Position numbers and translations under genes: made by a program. From contig NC_054084.1 of the NCBI RefSeq assembly GCF_017562075.2, positions 5,745,501 through 5,809,500 of the forward strand: a stretch of 64,000 bases of DNA, read 5' to 3'. This stretch comes from Anopheles merus. Lineage: Eukaryota; Arthropoda; Insecta; Diptera; Culicidae. Numbering within the stretch: the first letter of the stretch is position 1; every line of letters starts with the position of its first letter. The notes beneath the pieces are model-generated. The model saw only the letters and a program-made list of their open reading frames with translations. It ran no database searches and was not told the origin of the DNA. Positions 11,301 to 25,436 of this stretch are shown piece by piece.

Positions 11301-14300
11301 GTAAAAGAATAATCATAACATTCCCGATGATCGTGCATGCGCATGTAGGCGGGACGAAGCGCATTGGACCATATCGCTCGCGCCGTATGGTTGGATTATT
11401 TAAATTGACCGTTAAAAGCGGTATCGGTGACATCGGGTCATCAGCGGCACCAGTTACCGACACGCCGTCTTCGTCACCAGGAAGCCGATAAGGGATTGGG
11501 CCAGCTGAATTCGGGGTGCGGTGGCGTAATGCAAGTTGATGCTGTTGCGCTCTAAGATGAACATGCAACGGACACGTGCTGACTCTTCTTACTTCATCGT
11601 TTTTATTCTCAACATAGTTATAAGAGCTCTTTTAGGCATGTTTCTGTTTCATCTTCTCAATTCTAAAGACACGGTACATTGAAATATTGATTCCCTATTT
11701 ACCAACCTTTTTTCAAACACTCATTCGAGCGGTGGTCGGGGAGATGCTGTCCTCCCACCGCGTAAGGGAGATCTCTGTTTTGTTTTGTTTTTTTGCTTCG
11801 TCCACTGTAGGGCATTAGGTTATGAAACTGGCCTTAACGCGGTCGAACCAAAAACCCGATGCTCCATCGGCAGCAGCAGCAACACAGCGAACGACCTCGC
11901 TAGGTCGAATTCCACAAGCGTAGGACAAACGCATAGGGACAGCCGCGGTTCCACCTAACCGTGCCGTTTCTCTTACCTACCCAAGGGGGGAACGCCCCAG
12001 CGTGCAAAGCCCTCCCGCACCGTACCGTACCGGTCGGATACCACTCCACCCGCTGCCAAAAAATATGTCACGTGTTCGGCCGATGGTTCGAAGGTTATGT
12101 CAGAGATATGGCACCATAGTTTTGGGGGGCGCCAAATGAAAGCAAAAGCCAAACTGAGGGAGGAGCGAAAAAACGCAACCGCTAAACAAACACCCCAGTG
12201 GAATAGAAGGTCTGTCAACGGGAAAAGGGACAATAGCCTACAATCGGACACTATGTGTGTGTGTGTGTGTCGCATAACGAGCCGAGACGTCGACGGGGAC
12301 GCCGACGATAGCGCGCCAAAAGAAAGAGGTACCAAACCTTCCGCGCCGAAACCGGTGCAGCAGTTGTAGGCCAGTAGCATGTGCTTTTTTCGTTCCACTA
12401 TCTGCAGGGCAGCTGTGGCGGGCTGTCCCGTTGTGCGTTGTTTTTTTTCTGTCTCTATTACAGCGGCTTCTAAATCAGCTGTGCTTTTTTTTGACCGGGC
12501 AGGAAATGGCTATCATAATTCACAGCCTCCCGCTACACCCAGGTGGCTCTTAGTGACTGAGCGATAGTCGCTTGGGGTTTGGTGTACCTTTCTGTGAGCT
12601 TTTGTTTTTTCTTCCACCTTTTGCTAATCGCTCCAGCTACCAGAGCAGTTTTCCATTTAGCTGATCATTGTTTGATAACATTGGGATCATTCATTAAAGG
12701 TGACTGACTCTGAGCTTAACTTTCGCTTTCTTGGTTAAATAATGGGAAGGAGAATAAGTTAAACTGTGCTGAAGAGGATATAAATATTCCAAATTTCAGC
12801 AATAAATTTAGTCATTTGTTACAAAGATGAGAAAAAATGCATTGAATTTTAAATTAAATAAAACAAACATACAAGGTAAAATGAATTTTCAACTAAAACG
12901 GAAGCTGAGCTGAAAAACATCTCCTTCCGAATCGAAACGAATCTTGAATGTGTCTGAAGCGAATCGAAAAACAAACCTTCATTATTTTGAAATTCAAATA
13001 CTCTACCGTTCCAAAAGTAAATGCTAACACCGTAAAACACCTGGGTGGATTTTTTGCACTTCCAATTGTTCTGGCCACATCAAACAAATGAACTACGGGT
13101 TCAACAAATTACCCCAACTTTCGTACGGAAATCAAGACAATAAGGCAGCATCCATTATGACGCCCAAGTTTTGGCGAACCGTTAACACTACCGGTAACCT
13201 CCCTCGAAAAGAAAACAGTTCTTTGGCCTGTCTACTGAAACCGAATCTAAACAGACCTTTAAAATCAAACCTCAAATAAAACATTTCCATCGACTGAATA
13301 ACCCGAGCACTAATTATCTCACACTTTGTTTGAGTCGCACATACGGTCGCCCTAGTTGGAACGGTTGCCGCTGCACAACCCAACAATCAAACCACATCAA
13401 TGACCACATCCAAAGGAAGCCGCCAACGTAACGCCGAACCAGCCGCCCAGAACAACTGCAGAGACGCCAGAAAAATGCCCAAAAACGGTACCCCATACGA
13501 CCAGTTCGGGCCCCGGAGGTTTTAAATTACAGTTTCCATTCAAAGCCAGCGGACATCGGGGTAGGTCGAATGCAAATACGGCACTGGGTGGGTGGGTGAC
13601 CCGAGACTATGCCGCACGCGCGCACACTCACCCACTTCCATCCAGGAAACCCAGGAAGTGCAGGCACAGGCAGATCGAGACGCATTATTTCTTCGCTTCT
13701 AAAACATCGACAAAGACCTTGAAGGCCGATCCCGGTCGGACAGAACATTTTAGCGGGATATTGAGACTTCCTCGAGGGCGTGGATGGTCTTTTTTTGTTT
13801 TGTTTTGCGAGAGAAGGTGGGAAGAAAGATGCCTACGAAAGGGGGTGTACCGATTGAGTAATTTAAATCAAGACCAGGTAATTTCCCATTTTCGGTTACG
13901 TTTGCGGCACGTCGGGCGGCACGAGTCAAACACAGCTTTACTACGTTTAGAAAATCAACAAAACTGGGAAGGGAACGAAAAAAAGCTACAATCCATCTGA
14001 GTCAAAAAAAAGGCTACACAAAAACATGGGGAAAGGCGCATGGCAGGAGGAAATGGCGATCCGACAATTTTGATGGTTTTCTTTCCCGCGCCATGACGGT
14101 GCGATTCGAACTACTACTGCCAACAGCGCATGAAAGGCTATGTTCAACATTCGACATACTTCACAGGCGGGCACTGACGGGAGGAGAAAAACGGATTTTT
14201 CACTAAAATTGTCTCCAAACAAAAGATCTCTCAGTTTTCCCTCCCATCTCATCCGTTTCAGCCCGACTTTTCCGCAGCGCCGCACAAATGGCAAACGTTA

Positions 14301-17300
14301 TCGGAACGGAACCGACGAATGAATTTGCTTGCGGGTAAATAGCTTTTTTGGGAAAATTGTTTTCCGTCTCTTCTGTTAAATGTTGCGAGGCTACAAAAAC
14401 GTGCGGCTCGGTACTGAAGTTCCGTTATGAAATGTTTTCTTCATGCAAATGCAAGACAGACTTTCGTGAGCTCGGGAAAGAAAAGTTGTTTAAAGAGCTT
14501 CTGGGGTAAAAAAGTATTTGACAACGCTGTCGGTGGTACTCAAGCAAGCGGAAAATGGCTTCATTACCGTACGGAAACCGTCGCCAAATGTGTTACAAGA
14601 TCTCTACTTGTGTTAGAAATCGTATTACGTATAAAGGCAATTTCGTTTGAGCTTCGAAGGTACACTCATTGAATTTATATCTGTCTTGAATATTTAATTA
14701 AAAATTCAATATTCGACAGAAAACTTTTATAAACACAACAGGCTCTGCTCAAATGTTTGAAGCTCAGCAAACCATCACCAATGGCGGTAGAGCGTCCCAA
14801 ATTTATGCAAACAACTAAATCCCTCAAAACCGTGCCGCTTCGTCCGAGCGCAATGCTTAAATCCCCCTCCGAATAAGCCGAAGATGTCATGTTTTGTGAA
14901 CACTTAAGCGCCAACCAAGGCAACTCATCGGACAAACATTCCCCCTTAGAGCCTGTCAGCCTGACGGCACTCACAACGGCCCCAGCATCCGGTATCGATC
15001 CGCTGGAGAGAACGCTCACGATCCGGTAGTTCGTTGCCATCCAGCATCGTAAATCTTCCGAAAATAACTCAGCCCAGTCTGGATGAAAGCACAATAACAT
15101 TGGAAATCGACCAGCAAGAAAACATCAAAACTAAGAAATCATTCCAAAACCACCCTACCCAACAGTGTGCCCAACCGAGCCATGGGATTTGATTTTCCAC
15201 CCGAAACTAGCTCCGATCATTAAATTATGCTAATTTTAAATTATTACCCATAAAAATCCGATCCGATCAGCTACCGGACTTTTCGCTCATTTGCTCACGC
15301 TCACGGTCGAAACTGGATGCTTCCGACTGGATGACGACTGAGTGAAGTACACGCTTGCATCCCCGGTGACCTACGAAAATGGGCCAGCAACGCTAAGCCA
15401 CTCGCCAAGGTGGCTAGCCCCGAGTGCAGTACTTAAAAGCGGATAATCTTCCACGCGGACGCATACTAAACGACGACCACCAGTGACCTCCGGATACAGT
15501 GCCTTCCGTTCGTGCCGAAAAGATGTTCTACTTTTCGGTGCTGTCGTTCGCTTCAAACAGCGATCGAGAGAAGATATCTTCATTATGTTGCTGTACGGCT
15601 TGTGGTCCCCCACCCGTCCAAAAACGGGCACCCTAATGAAGTATAAAATATTCCAACAGCCTCCCAAGCGCAGACCTATTTCTGATCAATCATCCATCAT
15701 CGCGGACGATCGGATGGAGGTGAAATCTGCACAACATGCATGCCAAACATGCCGTGACGATGCCGTGCCGATCAGTGTTTGATCGAATTAGGAGAAAGTT
15801 TATGACTTAATCTCTTATGGACAGGCGACGACACCAACAAGTGTAGATGGCTGGGCCGGAGTGAAAAGATCAGGATGAGAGAGTTCGGGACATGAATGAT
15901 TTGCAGTTGGAATGTGCTGTTCTTCAGCATACACGACTCCAATCATAGAAGATACCTTCCTTGATGAGCATTAGGGGCAGCAACACATGATATCGCTTCC
16001 TAAAGAGAACCAGACATTACAGCAATGTGTTTAACCTACTTCTAAACGACATCCCCCTAGCGAACAGCGGCCGGATCAAGCAGTAAATTCTGAGCTAATT
16101 AATTTTGCAACATGATACGGGTCACTGGGAAACGCTTTTATTAGTGGTCGCTGGCAAAGCCCGAAGGAAAAGAGCTATCTATGGCCTCAAACAAATATAG
16201 ATCCAACGTACAGCTGATCAAGATCCCGACAGACGAGGTCAATATGCGCTTAGCTCGGTTTCGGTTGTGCATGATCGATGCGCCGGTTCCGGACGTCGAT
16301 GGGAAATTTATGAGTAATTTATTCTCATTAAGCACTTAGCTCTTCGCAGCACACCGTACGTACCGAGCAAACGATCGTTCCTCTTCAACCAACGATAGGA
16401 CACTGAGATACTCGTGCTCCCCTCAGAATGAAGGAGTTTTCCATCAGCTTTCTCTCCAAGTAAGGCAGCGCTATCGAATCAATAGATTACATTGATGTCG
16501 AAGGTTAAATGTTCGGATAAGTAGGTCGACACACTGTTGACTGAGCGCGGTGCGCATGAGCTGGATGAAGCATTTCCTTCAGATCAGATCATAATCGACC
16601 GATGTGGTGATGAAATGAACCAAACGACCTTATTAATGTCTTGTTAGCTCTTTGCGGCACATTTCACACACACACACTCGGTGAAACTCTCGGTTATTAA
16701 TGCCATCCTTAAGGTACGGTTTGCAACGGTCTCACATCGAAGAATGGACACGCATTCTACAGGAGTTTAGAAATAGAAAGTTAAATTCCCACCGGCCGGC
16801 TTCAGCGAAGCGCCCCACGCCGCCATAAATCACTGTCGCCACAACGCAAGCATCACGATTTCCGCATGCCTAGAATATAATCACCAACAGGTAGGGCCGC
16901 GGTGTACATGAACAAGGAGAGCAAGAACGATATGAAGTTAAACGCCGCTGCTCACGTCTGGCTGGATCATTTTTTCCGTTGCCGATGGCGCCGCCACTCG
17001 CCGACGTCAACGGTGTACAAGCGCGTCTAAGGAGTGGCACAGGATTGAGCCGTATAGTTTACTATGGTTGATGGCTGTAATTAATATGTAATTCATCTAC
17101 GTCCTAACCAGCCTAGCAGCATAGTTCACTCAAGCTAGACGGCGGCAGGTTACTGGACGTTGAGGAATTAGCGTATTCTAGTTAAACGATGAATGATGAG
17201 GTATCTGACGATGGAAAAAGGCTGAGATAGAAATTCTTAACAAAACATCTTCATGAAAGCGTCATAAAACACATTCCAGAGCCCCATTTGTAGTAACAAT

Positions 17301-20300
17301 GTCTCTTCTTTGGCAGCTCATAAAATTAGTACATTGTCATGTCAAACACAAACGACTTACTCATGTTTGCTAAAACAATTCAAGTTGTATAACCGAACCG
17401 AAGTAAACAGTGTATTGGGAACATCTAAATCAACAGTTCTACCGTTGGCATGGAATTGCAAACAACTGGCTACTTCACGGGTAGATGATTTTCAGACGCC
17501 ATCTAAGATGTGCTAAGACAACAATTGCCACTCTACGGACTCCAGGTGTCAACAACAACAACACATGCCTACCTCCATTCTTAGCTCAACGAACCAGGAA
17601 AGGTGACCTACCAATGTTCCAGATGCTTTTGTTTGCCATTTTTTTAATGCAATCGCCCACCGTTCGAAAGAAAAACCCTCAACCCGGCCCAAAGGTGTCA
17701 CCGGTTGTCTTAACAAACAATGCGTACGAAGAGCAGTACTTCATACCGGTACTTTACCGCTACCAAGTTCCCGAACAGCACACGGACCACCGTTCTCTGT
17801 GCGGCATCGACACTAAAGGCAATATTCACGCCTTCGTGCGTACAACGATGTCCGCTGCAATGAGGCCACCTCCGCGCGCACACACACAAAAAATGAAAGA
17901 ATTCTCCCCCGACACACCGGGAAGGCATCGGTAATTCGTGCAACACACGTAACTTGCTTTATGTCATTCCAGTTTCTTCTCTCCAACGGCTTGTTCGCGA
18001 ATTCCAAGGCCATCTCGGAAGCGATGAGTCGGTGGTTCCGCTGACGTAATGAGCACTGGCGTCTACAGGCTGAATTAAAGTCGGAAGTCGATGAGAGCTG
18101 CCACAGATGTGGCCCCTCTGGCTCAGGTAGGCGCGCGCTCAAGTGGAATTGAAGATACCTTTTTTTTTGGAAATGTTTATTTTCCTTCCTCTTTTTGCGC
18201 TTCACTTTGACCACCGGTCGTTTAGCTGCCGGTTTTTCACTTTCACTTTTTTCACCTACACAGCTCCACCGTCCACACAATGGTTTGGTGGTGTGGGGGT
18301 TGATTTGATTTCATTGTTAAAATTGGCAACGGAGGGACCAATATTCCCCGGCTACGACTAACCAAGTGCCAGGTGGCTCATTATCAGAAGCGATTTTCGA
18401 TTGCCAAGACCGTTCGTAAATGGCGGTAACAGTAGCTTATTTTGCTACCGAGTAGTGAAGACAGTGAAGCGTGGGAGAGTGTATGACTATATTTCTCTTT
18501 GCTCTTTTGGTCCACAATTCAATGTGGTGAGAAGAAAAAAGCTGCAGCTGACTGACAATTCTCAAGTCACCCTTTTCTCTGCGGTAAAATATTCACGTAC
18601 TAACTGATTCGCCTGTTTGCATAAGGATTGCATAAAATAGTCTTGCGTGCGGCCACCGGTACCGGTTTTTTTTTTGCTTTGCTCATTAGCATAAGGGCAG
18701 GATTAGCCGACGGATTCTTCCGAGCAGAAGAATACAATAGCTGGAGCTGTAGCAGACAATTGGCTAGCCACGACAGACCGTACTCTCTTTACCTTCCCAA
18801 ACAATGAAACAAGTTAGCGCATGAACCTCCTCTTCTATCAGAGTGAAATCCCAAAGAAGTGTACCGAAATCAATGGATTGTTTCATATGCAACAGAAATC
18901 TGAACAGCAAATGCACCTTTCTTAGTCTTAATGTACGACCTTCCGCCTACCCTACTAGTACCAGTGGAGTTTCCAACTAGCATTCAGTCAACCGAAACAC
19001 GATACATCACCATGTTCATTCAACAGCTTTTTCCACCACATGATGGAGCGCAGGATAACACGTGAAGCCGACTGTTTGATTCTCTTTGAACCTATATTTT
19101 CTTTGCGTCTAGTTTAAACCACATCTTTCAAGCGTTGAGCGTAAAAGTAGACGACACTAAAGCACCAAAGTGACAAACCGTGTCAGGCCAAACAGTGGTC
19201 AAGAGCACGGGTCGCAATCGCTGCGCGAAGAAGACACGAAATGAAAGAGCTGTTTTTGTCAATCTTATGCAATCGTGGCGCACGCTGGACAGCAGACGTT
19301 GACAGTTTTAATGGAAGGCGATCTTGAAATCCCGCATTAACCATGTAACCATGTAAACAGAATGTTTGGCTGTGTTTACTGAAAAGAGACCTCCAAATCT
19401 TCAGCAAGGATGATCCTAGGTAGCGTAACCTAAGGACATTTTTTTTTGTTTCATAACCGTACACCACCGGAAATGGATCTCCTCCAATGCACGAACTTCT
19501 TCGCGAAGATGCCCAAAATTCCCACGACTACATTGCAACCCGACATTCACATTCCCAACGATAAATTACGAACCATCGTTTGTTCGCGTCAAACAACTCT
19601 TCCTCCTCGGAGGAAATTGACAGTAATCTGCACTTTTCCTAACCGCACCCCGCCGTACCGTACTTTATGCTGCACTCTGCACATCTAACACGAAAGAGGG
19701 AAACGCTTGCCCTATTGCCTTTAACGCCTAAACAAGAAGCTCAGCTATGTTCACATGAAGCGCTGGATGCGTTCGGTACTCCAGTCAGCAGAAATTAGTT
19801 AGCCCGACCCGTTCGAGCTAAACTTCATTTACGTGTGGATCGGCCTCCTTTTTCACGGCGCGACAAAACAACTCCGACCGACCGGAGGAAACCGTTCACT
19901 TTTTCTCACTCGATCGCGGGAAAATTGGCGTTCGAGTTTGGGGAAGGAAGGCAACAAAGAGGAAACTTCGTACTAGTAGCGTGATCTCATCACGGTCGAA
20001 GACAAACGCATGAGACTGGTTCTCACTTTCCACGGGCTCTGCAACCACAGCAACAGAAAAACCAATTAGTTGTCCCAGGAATGTCGAAAAGAAGGACTCT
20101 TCTGTAGCCGCGGTTACTTCCCCTTTTTTTCGTAGCCCTTATTGACAAGCACGCTGAGTGATGGGTTGGGAAAATGGGGCCCAAACCGAAAGCGAAAAAG
20201 AGAACCATCGTTAGCTGCGCTAAAGTGATCGTTCGATTTTAATCACTTCCGCGAAAGATTAAACCACTTTGTCTCGGGAGGAAACTGGTTGAGTGAAGTA

Positions 20301-21353
20301 AAAGATGTGTCACGGAGAAGTAGTAGACGATACTCTTACTTTGGGCAAGTCGAATAAAGTGTAAAAGTAACAAAAACAGAAAAATATACTTAAACGTCTC
20401 ATTAATAAGTAAGTTTTTAACCTAATGTGCCAAGTTGCCCGCTTAACTTAATCGTCAACCAATGGACAATAATAAACGACGTATCTGAACATTCTCCAGT
20501 AGAAAAAAGACCAAAGAAATTTCATTCACTAGTAAGAGACAACACAAAAGCCTACATCTTCATTTAGGTGTCGATGGTTACATCCTCCCCCAATTTATTC
20601 ATGTCAAACGTCAACGAGCAATACTTCTGACCGCATAAAAAGAATTTCTCAACAAAATAACGCAGCAGGGCACCCTAGCCCCTTGAATGATGTTGTTCCT
20701 TGCATTAGATTAGCCATAGACGGAGCTTCGATAGACATTAGACAATTTAAGAAGAAGCCCGCTGAAGTGAGTCTCTAAACCACCGACCCAATGATTCCAT
20801 CGCTCTCACAGCCGTCAAGAGAAAGGACGCCCTGGAGAAAAGGTCGTTGCGTTGGTACGCGTAATTAATCGTTCATACCGATGCGTTCAGGCTGCTCTAG
20901 AGGACCAAACCTCCACATGGCGAAGCAAGAAAAACACTTTCCTTTCGATACGACTGTTCAACGAATGTCCATAGAAGGGCTTTCACCCGAACAGATGATC
21001 GACCCGGTAGCTTCAGGACGCACACAATTTCCATACAATTTAGAGCGCTCCTGCCGTCCATTGTGTGCACCACCTTCACCATTTGCACTCGAGCTATCGC
21101 GACCGGTAGACGCGCTTCTGATGCCAGCACACTCCCATGGGGATTGATCACATTGGTCGTCTCCGTGGTGCAGCCACACGGAATCGCGATCGCCGGCGGG
21201 ACGCCCCGGATAACAAAGAGTGCCCCCGAGAGAAAGGTGGGTACATTCATCGACCAATCAAGTGTGGTGAGCCCCGAAAAAGGCGGCTTTTTTTCGGGGT
21301 TTGTAACCTAGATGGCGAATATCTTGGAATGGATGGTATCGTAACACACTCAC
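8351..21353 (-). other. spir: spire intron, 13.0 kb
   Basis: This is the largest intron bounded by two identified exons, from donor GTGAGT at 21353 to acceptor GCTTGCAG at 8351. It is mostly unique-looking sequence with short T and GT tracts. The stretch 15800-17300 is notably poor in open frames. Two splice-site-flanked ORF segments (plus 9390-9573 and minus 14975-15078) are noted under findings. Nothing else with a recognisable function was seen. Confidence 0.85.
12254..12270. repeat. (TG)8 tract
   Basis: Perfect TG repeat of 17 bases, intronic. Confidence 0.95.
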
Positions 21354-21559
21354 CTCTAGCACGTGATCCAGTTCTTTGGTTTCGAGATGCTTTCGCTCGC
21401 CGCCACCGCAACCGTTGGCGACGACGCTTACTACCTCCAGGTTCGTTAGCACGCCGCCCAGCGTTCCGTTGCCTGGCGGACAGTCACCGTCGCTGTCGAC
21501 CGACACCAGGTCCTCCTCCACTTCTTCCGAGTCACGCTCGATACCTTCGTCATCGTTGT
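21354..21559 (-). CDS. spir: spire exon: acidic insert within KIND domain
   Basis: This 206-base exon encodes about 69 residues in the middle of KIND. It begins NDDEGIERDSEEVEEDL, a strongly acidic stretch, continues through a Ser/Gly/Asn-rich loop (residues about 20-50, including GNGTLGG and ANGCGGGERK) and ends in the helix KELDHVLE. That helix leads straight into YCSSRV of the next exon, in the place where vertebrate Spire has a VLKLCASHL-like helix. An acidic loop at this point is also a feature of vertebrate Spire KIND domains, so the insert is probably an exposed loop and not a coding artefact. The acceptor is TTCATTCCAG and the donor is CTAGAG|GTGAGT. The first two bases complete a codon begun by the preceding exon (G|AC, Asp), and the exon ends in phase 0. 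Its loop sequence is the least conserved part seen here. Confidence 0.92.
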
Positions 21560-24500
21560 CTGGAATGAAACAGCGCAGCGTGTAAAAGTGGTAAATTAGT
21601 ATGAGAAGTAAGCACATGATGTACTTTTGGAGAATAGAGATTAGCCCGAGCTACACTTATAACTATATGCAATGTTCCCGAATACGATACAAAAGACGCC
21701 GATTGACACATACTGATTGGTTCTGATCGATCACTTCCCACAGGAACATCGAGCGGCATAGATCTCATCGCAACAGCACGCAAACATTATTCAAAACCAT
21801 CGGGCCTGCAAACCAATCGTGCGCTTGACCATGAATTGCACGCAGCTATGATTAATCTTCGATATTCAACACCATCATTCGAGTGCACCGACCGGCATTC
21901 TTCGATGTTTATCCTGGTCACGGCACCAGGTACATGCAATAGCGTCATGATGACAGCGAGAAATCATCATAGATCGGTCTGATTTTCCATACACTTATTC
22001 TCGTCGACAGTGAATCATCATAACTGATATAAACTACTATGCTTCATTCAAATATATCGGCGTCAGACGCATTTGACGAATGACATTTTTGAATTCTTGT
22101 CAGTATCTGGATCTGGAATATCTGGCTATTGTACCATTTATTAAATGGTTTCGATCAACATGACTATCTTGAGTTCGATGACCAGCGACTAATGCAAATT
22201 TTGTTTTCCTTTCTTTTGCACTGCTAGCAGCAAATGATGCAAAGTCAGGTCGTTCAAAAAAGCTCAACTGCATCCCGATATCACCCCATTGCAGTTCGAT
22301 CTCTTCGAACCTACTATCAGCCACAAGCTGAACGGGTTGCACAGGTTTCACACACTGATAGGAGGCCCGCAAGCACAACCGCCCCAATAGCTCCCCTTCG
22401 CTTCTCTTTATGTGCGCAAACCTAAAGCAAACAGAAGAAGCGAGAAAAAAAACTCTCACCCACCGCAAAAGAAGGAAACCGTTTTTCACCCCGTGTTGAG
22501 AGATAATGTTAATAAATGATCCCATAACTTGTGCGCCGCGATGCTCATGCTCGCTATCCTGCCATGGATTATATTCCACACCAACTCGCCATTGACTGAG
22601 GCTGATCGTTGATTTGAAAATAGGCAGATAAACGACGTCCTAACATTCCAGATAGCAGAGTTGCTCCCCTTATCCCCATTCCCTGCGGGCAAGCGCACTA
22701 GCAACACGCATTTTATCCCCCTGTTTGAATGGCTACACTCCCTCCTATCTGAGCGATCGGAGAAGTGATTTCGGATTCGGAGCGGGCGAGTTGGACGGAC
22801 CAGGTGGAAGGTAAGCTTAGAAATTGCTAAGAAAAGTTTCTTGATAGCCATGAGTGTTCCGGAATGCTGGGTTGTTTATTTTTTCGGACTTCAATTCAAC
22901 CCCTCGGCAGAAAGATGGGGAGTCCAATTGGCTAATGGAGAATGGGTATGAGCTAACAGCACTAATGCATTATTTATGTTATACGCTAACTACGCTATAA
23001 GAAATGACAGCTAACGGTGGGCCCATCGATGACGGGCTAAGCCCGAACCATAGCGAAGGCAAACTCGCACAAACAAACACACACACAGAAGACAAAACAA
23101 ACATTACCCAAACAAACTCACCTTGAACTAACGACAAATATACGGCCACCCTGAATGGCATTAATAGGCAGTTATTAAATTTAATCAACGACAGATGTAT
23201 CTTTCACCTCATTGTGCGACAGCAGTTGAAGCCCATGAAGCCCTTTACCAATTGGGTAATGAATGCGGGGGAGTTGTTCTACAGTTAGGTTCTTTTTTGT
23301 TCTTCTTGTAAAAAAGTCTTTGCTTCGAATGTGTCAACATATTTTGTTCGCCTGCTCTTCTCCGAAAGCAACAGGTAACCCAATTAAAATGCATTGAAGT
23401 GCATTTCTCATAATACTTACCCACCTAGAAACCATTTCATTAGGACATTTCAATGCACCCTTTTCAAAAAGGCAAGAATTCATTTGCTTTTATTAACCAG
23501 AACCTTCATCTACTTCTGGGCTTGAGATAGGAAGCTTTTCATGAGGAAAATGTACGTGAATAGCTCTTTTAATTTACTATCTTTCTAATTTTTACTCTGC
23601 CTAATGGAACTCTCTTAATTATTTATACTGCTTTTGTAATAATCTAACGGCTTTCAAAGATAATTTGAAACCATCTAGCAATTGTGGCCATATTTGCTTT
23701 ACAATGCAATATAAACATTCAATTAAAATAGCCCACGCTCAACGCATATAAAAACATATAAAACTCACACTAAATTACGCCATACACCATGCCATCATGG
23801 CTTAGTGCTTCAAGTCATACCCGGCCGGTCGTGATAATAAAAATATTCGATTACAAGCACTTAGCGTGTACGTGACATGTCCAAACAGTGACAACAGGAC
23901 CGTCAAACATAAAATTCATTACAATAGTCTATTTAACGCCATTACTAATAATGGGCGCCGTACAATCATGCCACACAATATCTATCAATTACTGCGCTGA
24001 GTAATAACCCTTAACGACTCCGCTCAACAGTATCCTTCTCGTGGCTGTGCTTTTTTTTCTTTTCCACTGCACCTCTCTGCATACAAGCTTTACCGCCTTT
24101 GCGAATCACCCCAAGGTACGAACGCCTCAGCCCAGCATTGCACCGAGAGAAGGTGGTCTCCAACATCTCCATCTCCATCAACCCGGGTCCCGAACATGTC
24201 TTTCCGCTTATAAATGATCAATCAATCGCAATCCTACACCGTACAGAATAAAACAGAATCCCACCGCACTGTGACAAGGCAGTTGCAACACGCCCGACAC
24301 ACCATTATCATGCAGCGCGCGCCGGCACCGTTCTTGCGGTCGTTCAGCAGAACCTGCCAAAATCGATAAATCTTGAGCATGTGCAGGGAGACCCCTTGTG
24401 CCGGTGTGTCCGTGTGTTCTATTCGTGCGAAAGGTTTGGCCAATCGTGTTTCTTCACCTCTAGCCAAGGTTCTCGCTCCGGGTTCAGCCCCGGTTTCTGT

Positions 24501-25415
24501 GTACCCGGCCACACTTAGTTTCGTGTTCCATTGACACCCGCCCGCGGGGAGCGCGCCAAACACCAACAGCACACCGAACGCAAATGCTAACGGTCTGCAT
24601 GTTGTGCAATGTATGCAAATTGTCCCCAAACACCATACGCTCCAAATTCCAGTGAATCATACCCGTGCGCGGCAACCTCGCGAGCGGCACGAAACACGAA
24701 AAACAAGTTCTGTGCGCCGCGCTATTAGACACCCTGCCGCGGTAGCGTGCTGCCTCTGCTCTGATGTTGCTGCTGGCGAGGAGTTCACTAACCCTTGAGA
24801 AAATGCAACACTATCCCGCGATCAGTGTGTGTGATCACAGTGGCCTTAGACGACTCTCGGAAACGGGGTACACTTTGTGAAATGCATCCCCGTACTGCTG
24901 TCACTTTTCAAAGTAACCCCGTTATCCTTCCTTTCCCCCCAATTCATACTTTCAATAGCTCATTCATAAAACTATCCTTTGCAACCAGAGCGGGTGGAAA
25001 ACAAACAAGCCCCACGGCAAACGCAGTGCACGTATGTACGGTAGAAGCTAACTTTTCTTTCCTGTCGTTCTGTTTCCTCGCTTGCTCGCTATCTGACCAG
25101 TAGCAGTCACTACGGTTACAAACGATTTCAGCGATGGTAGAGACAACGAACCGTTTTTTCCTGTTGGCTTTATAAACGGACATGGAAGAAAAAAAGATTA
25201 GCGACAATTGCAAGCTTCTTGGCAAAGAAATGTTGTGCTTAGCTGTACCACTGTTGCAAAAACCGCAACCGTTCTTCTGTGTGTCATGTCTAGAACGCTA
25301 TTTAACGCTTTACTCTCAAGACCCATAACTGGGTCTATCGTACAATCGTGCATCATGCAACAAACTGGGCGGAATGGAAACTGTCTAAACGGCACCAGTC
25401 ACACATTTCATCTCA

Positions 25416-25436
25416 ACACACACACACACACACACA
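25416..25436. repeat. (AC)10 tract
   Basis: Perfect AC repeat of about 21 bases, intronic. Confidence 0.95.
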
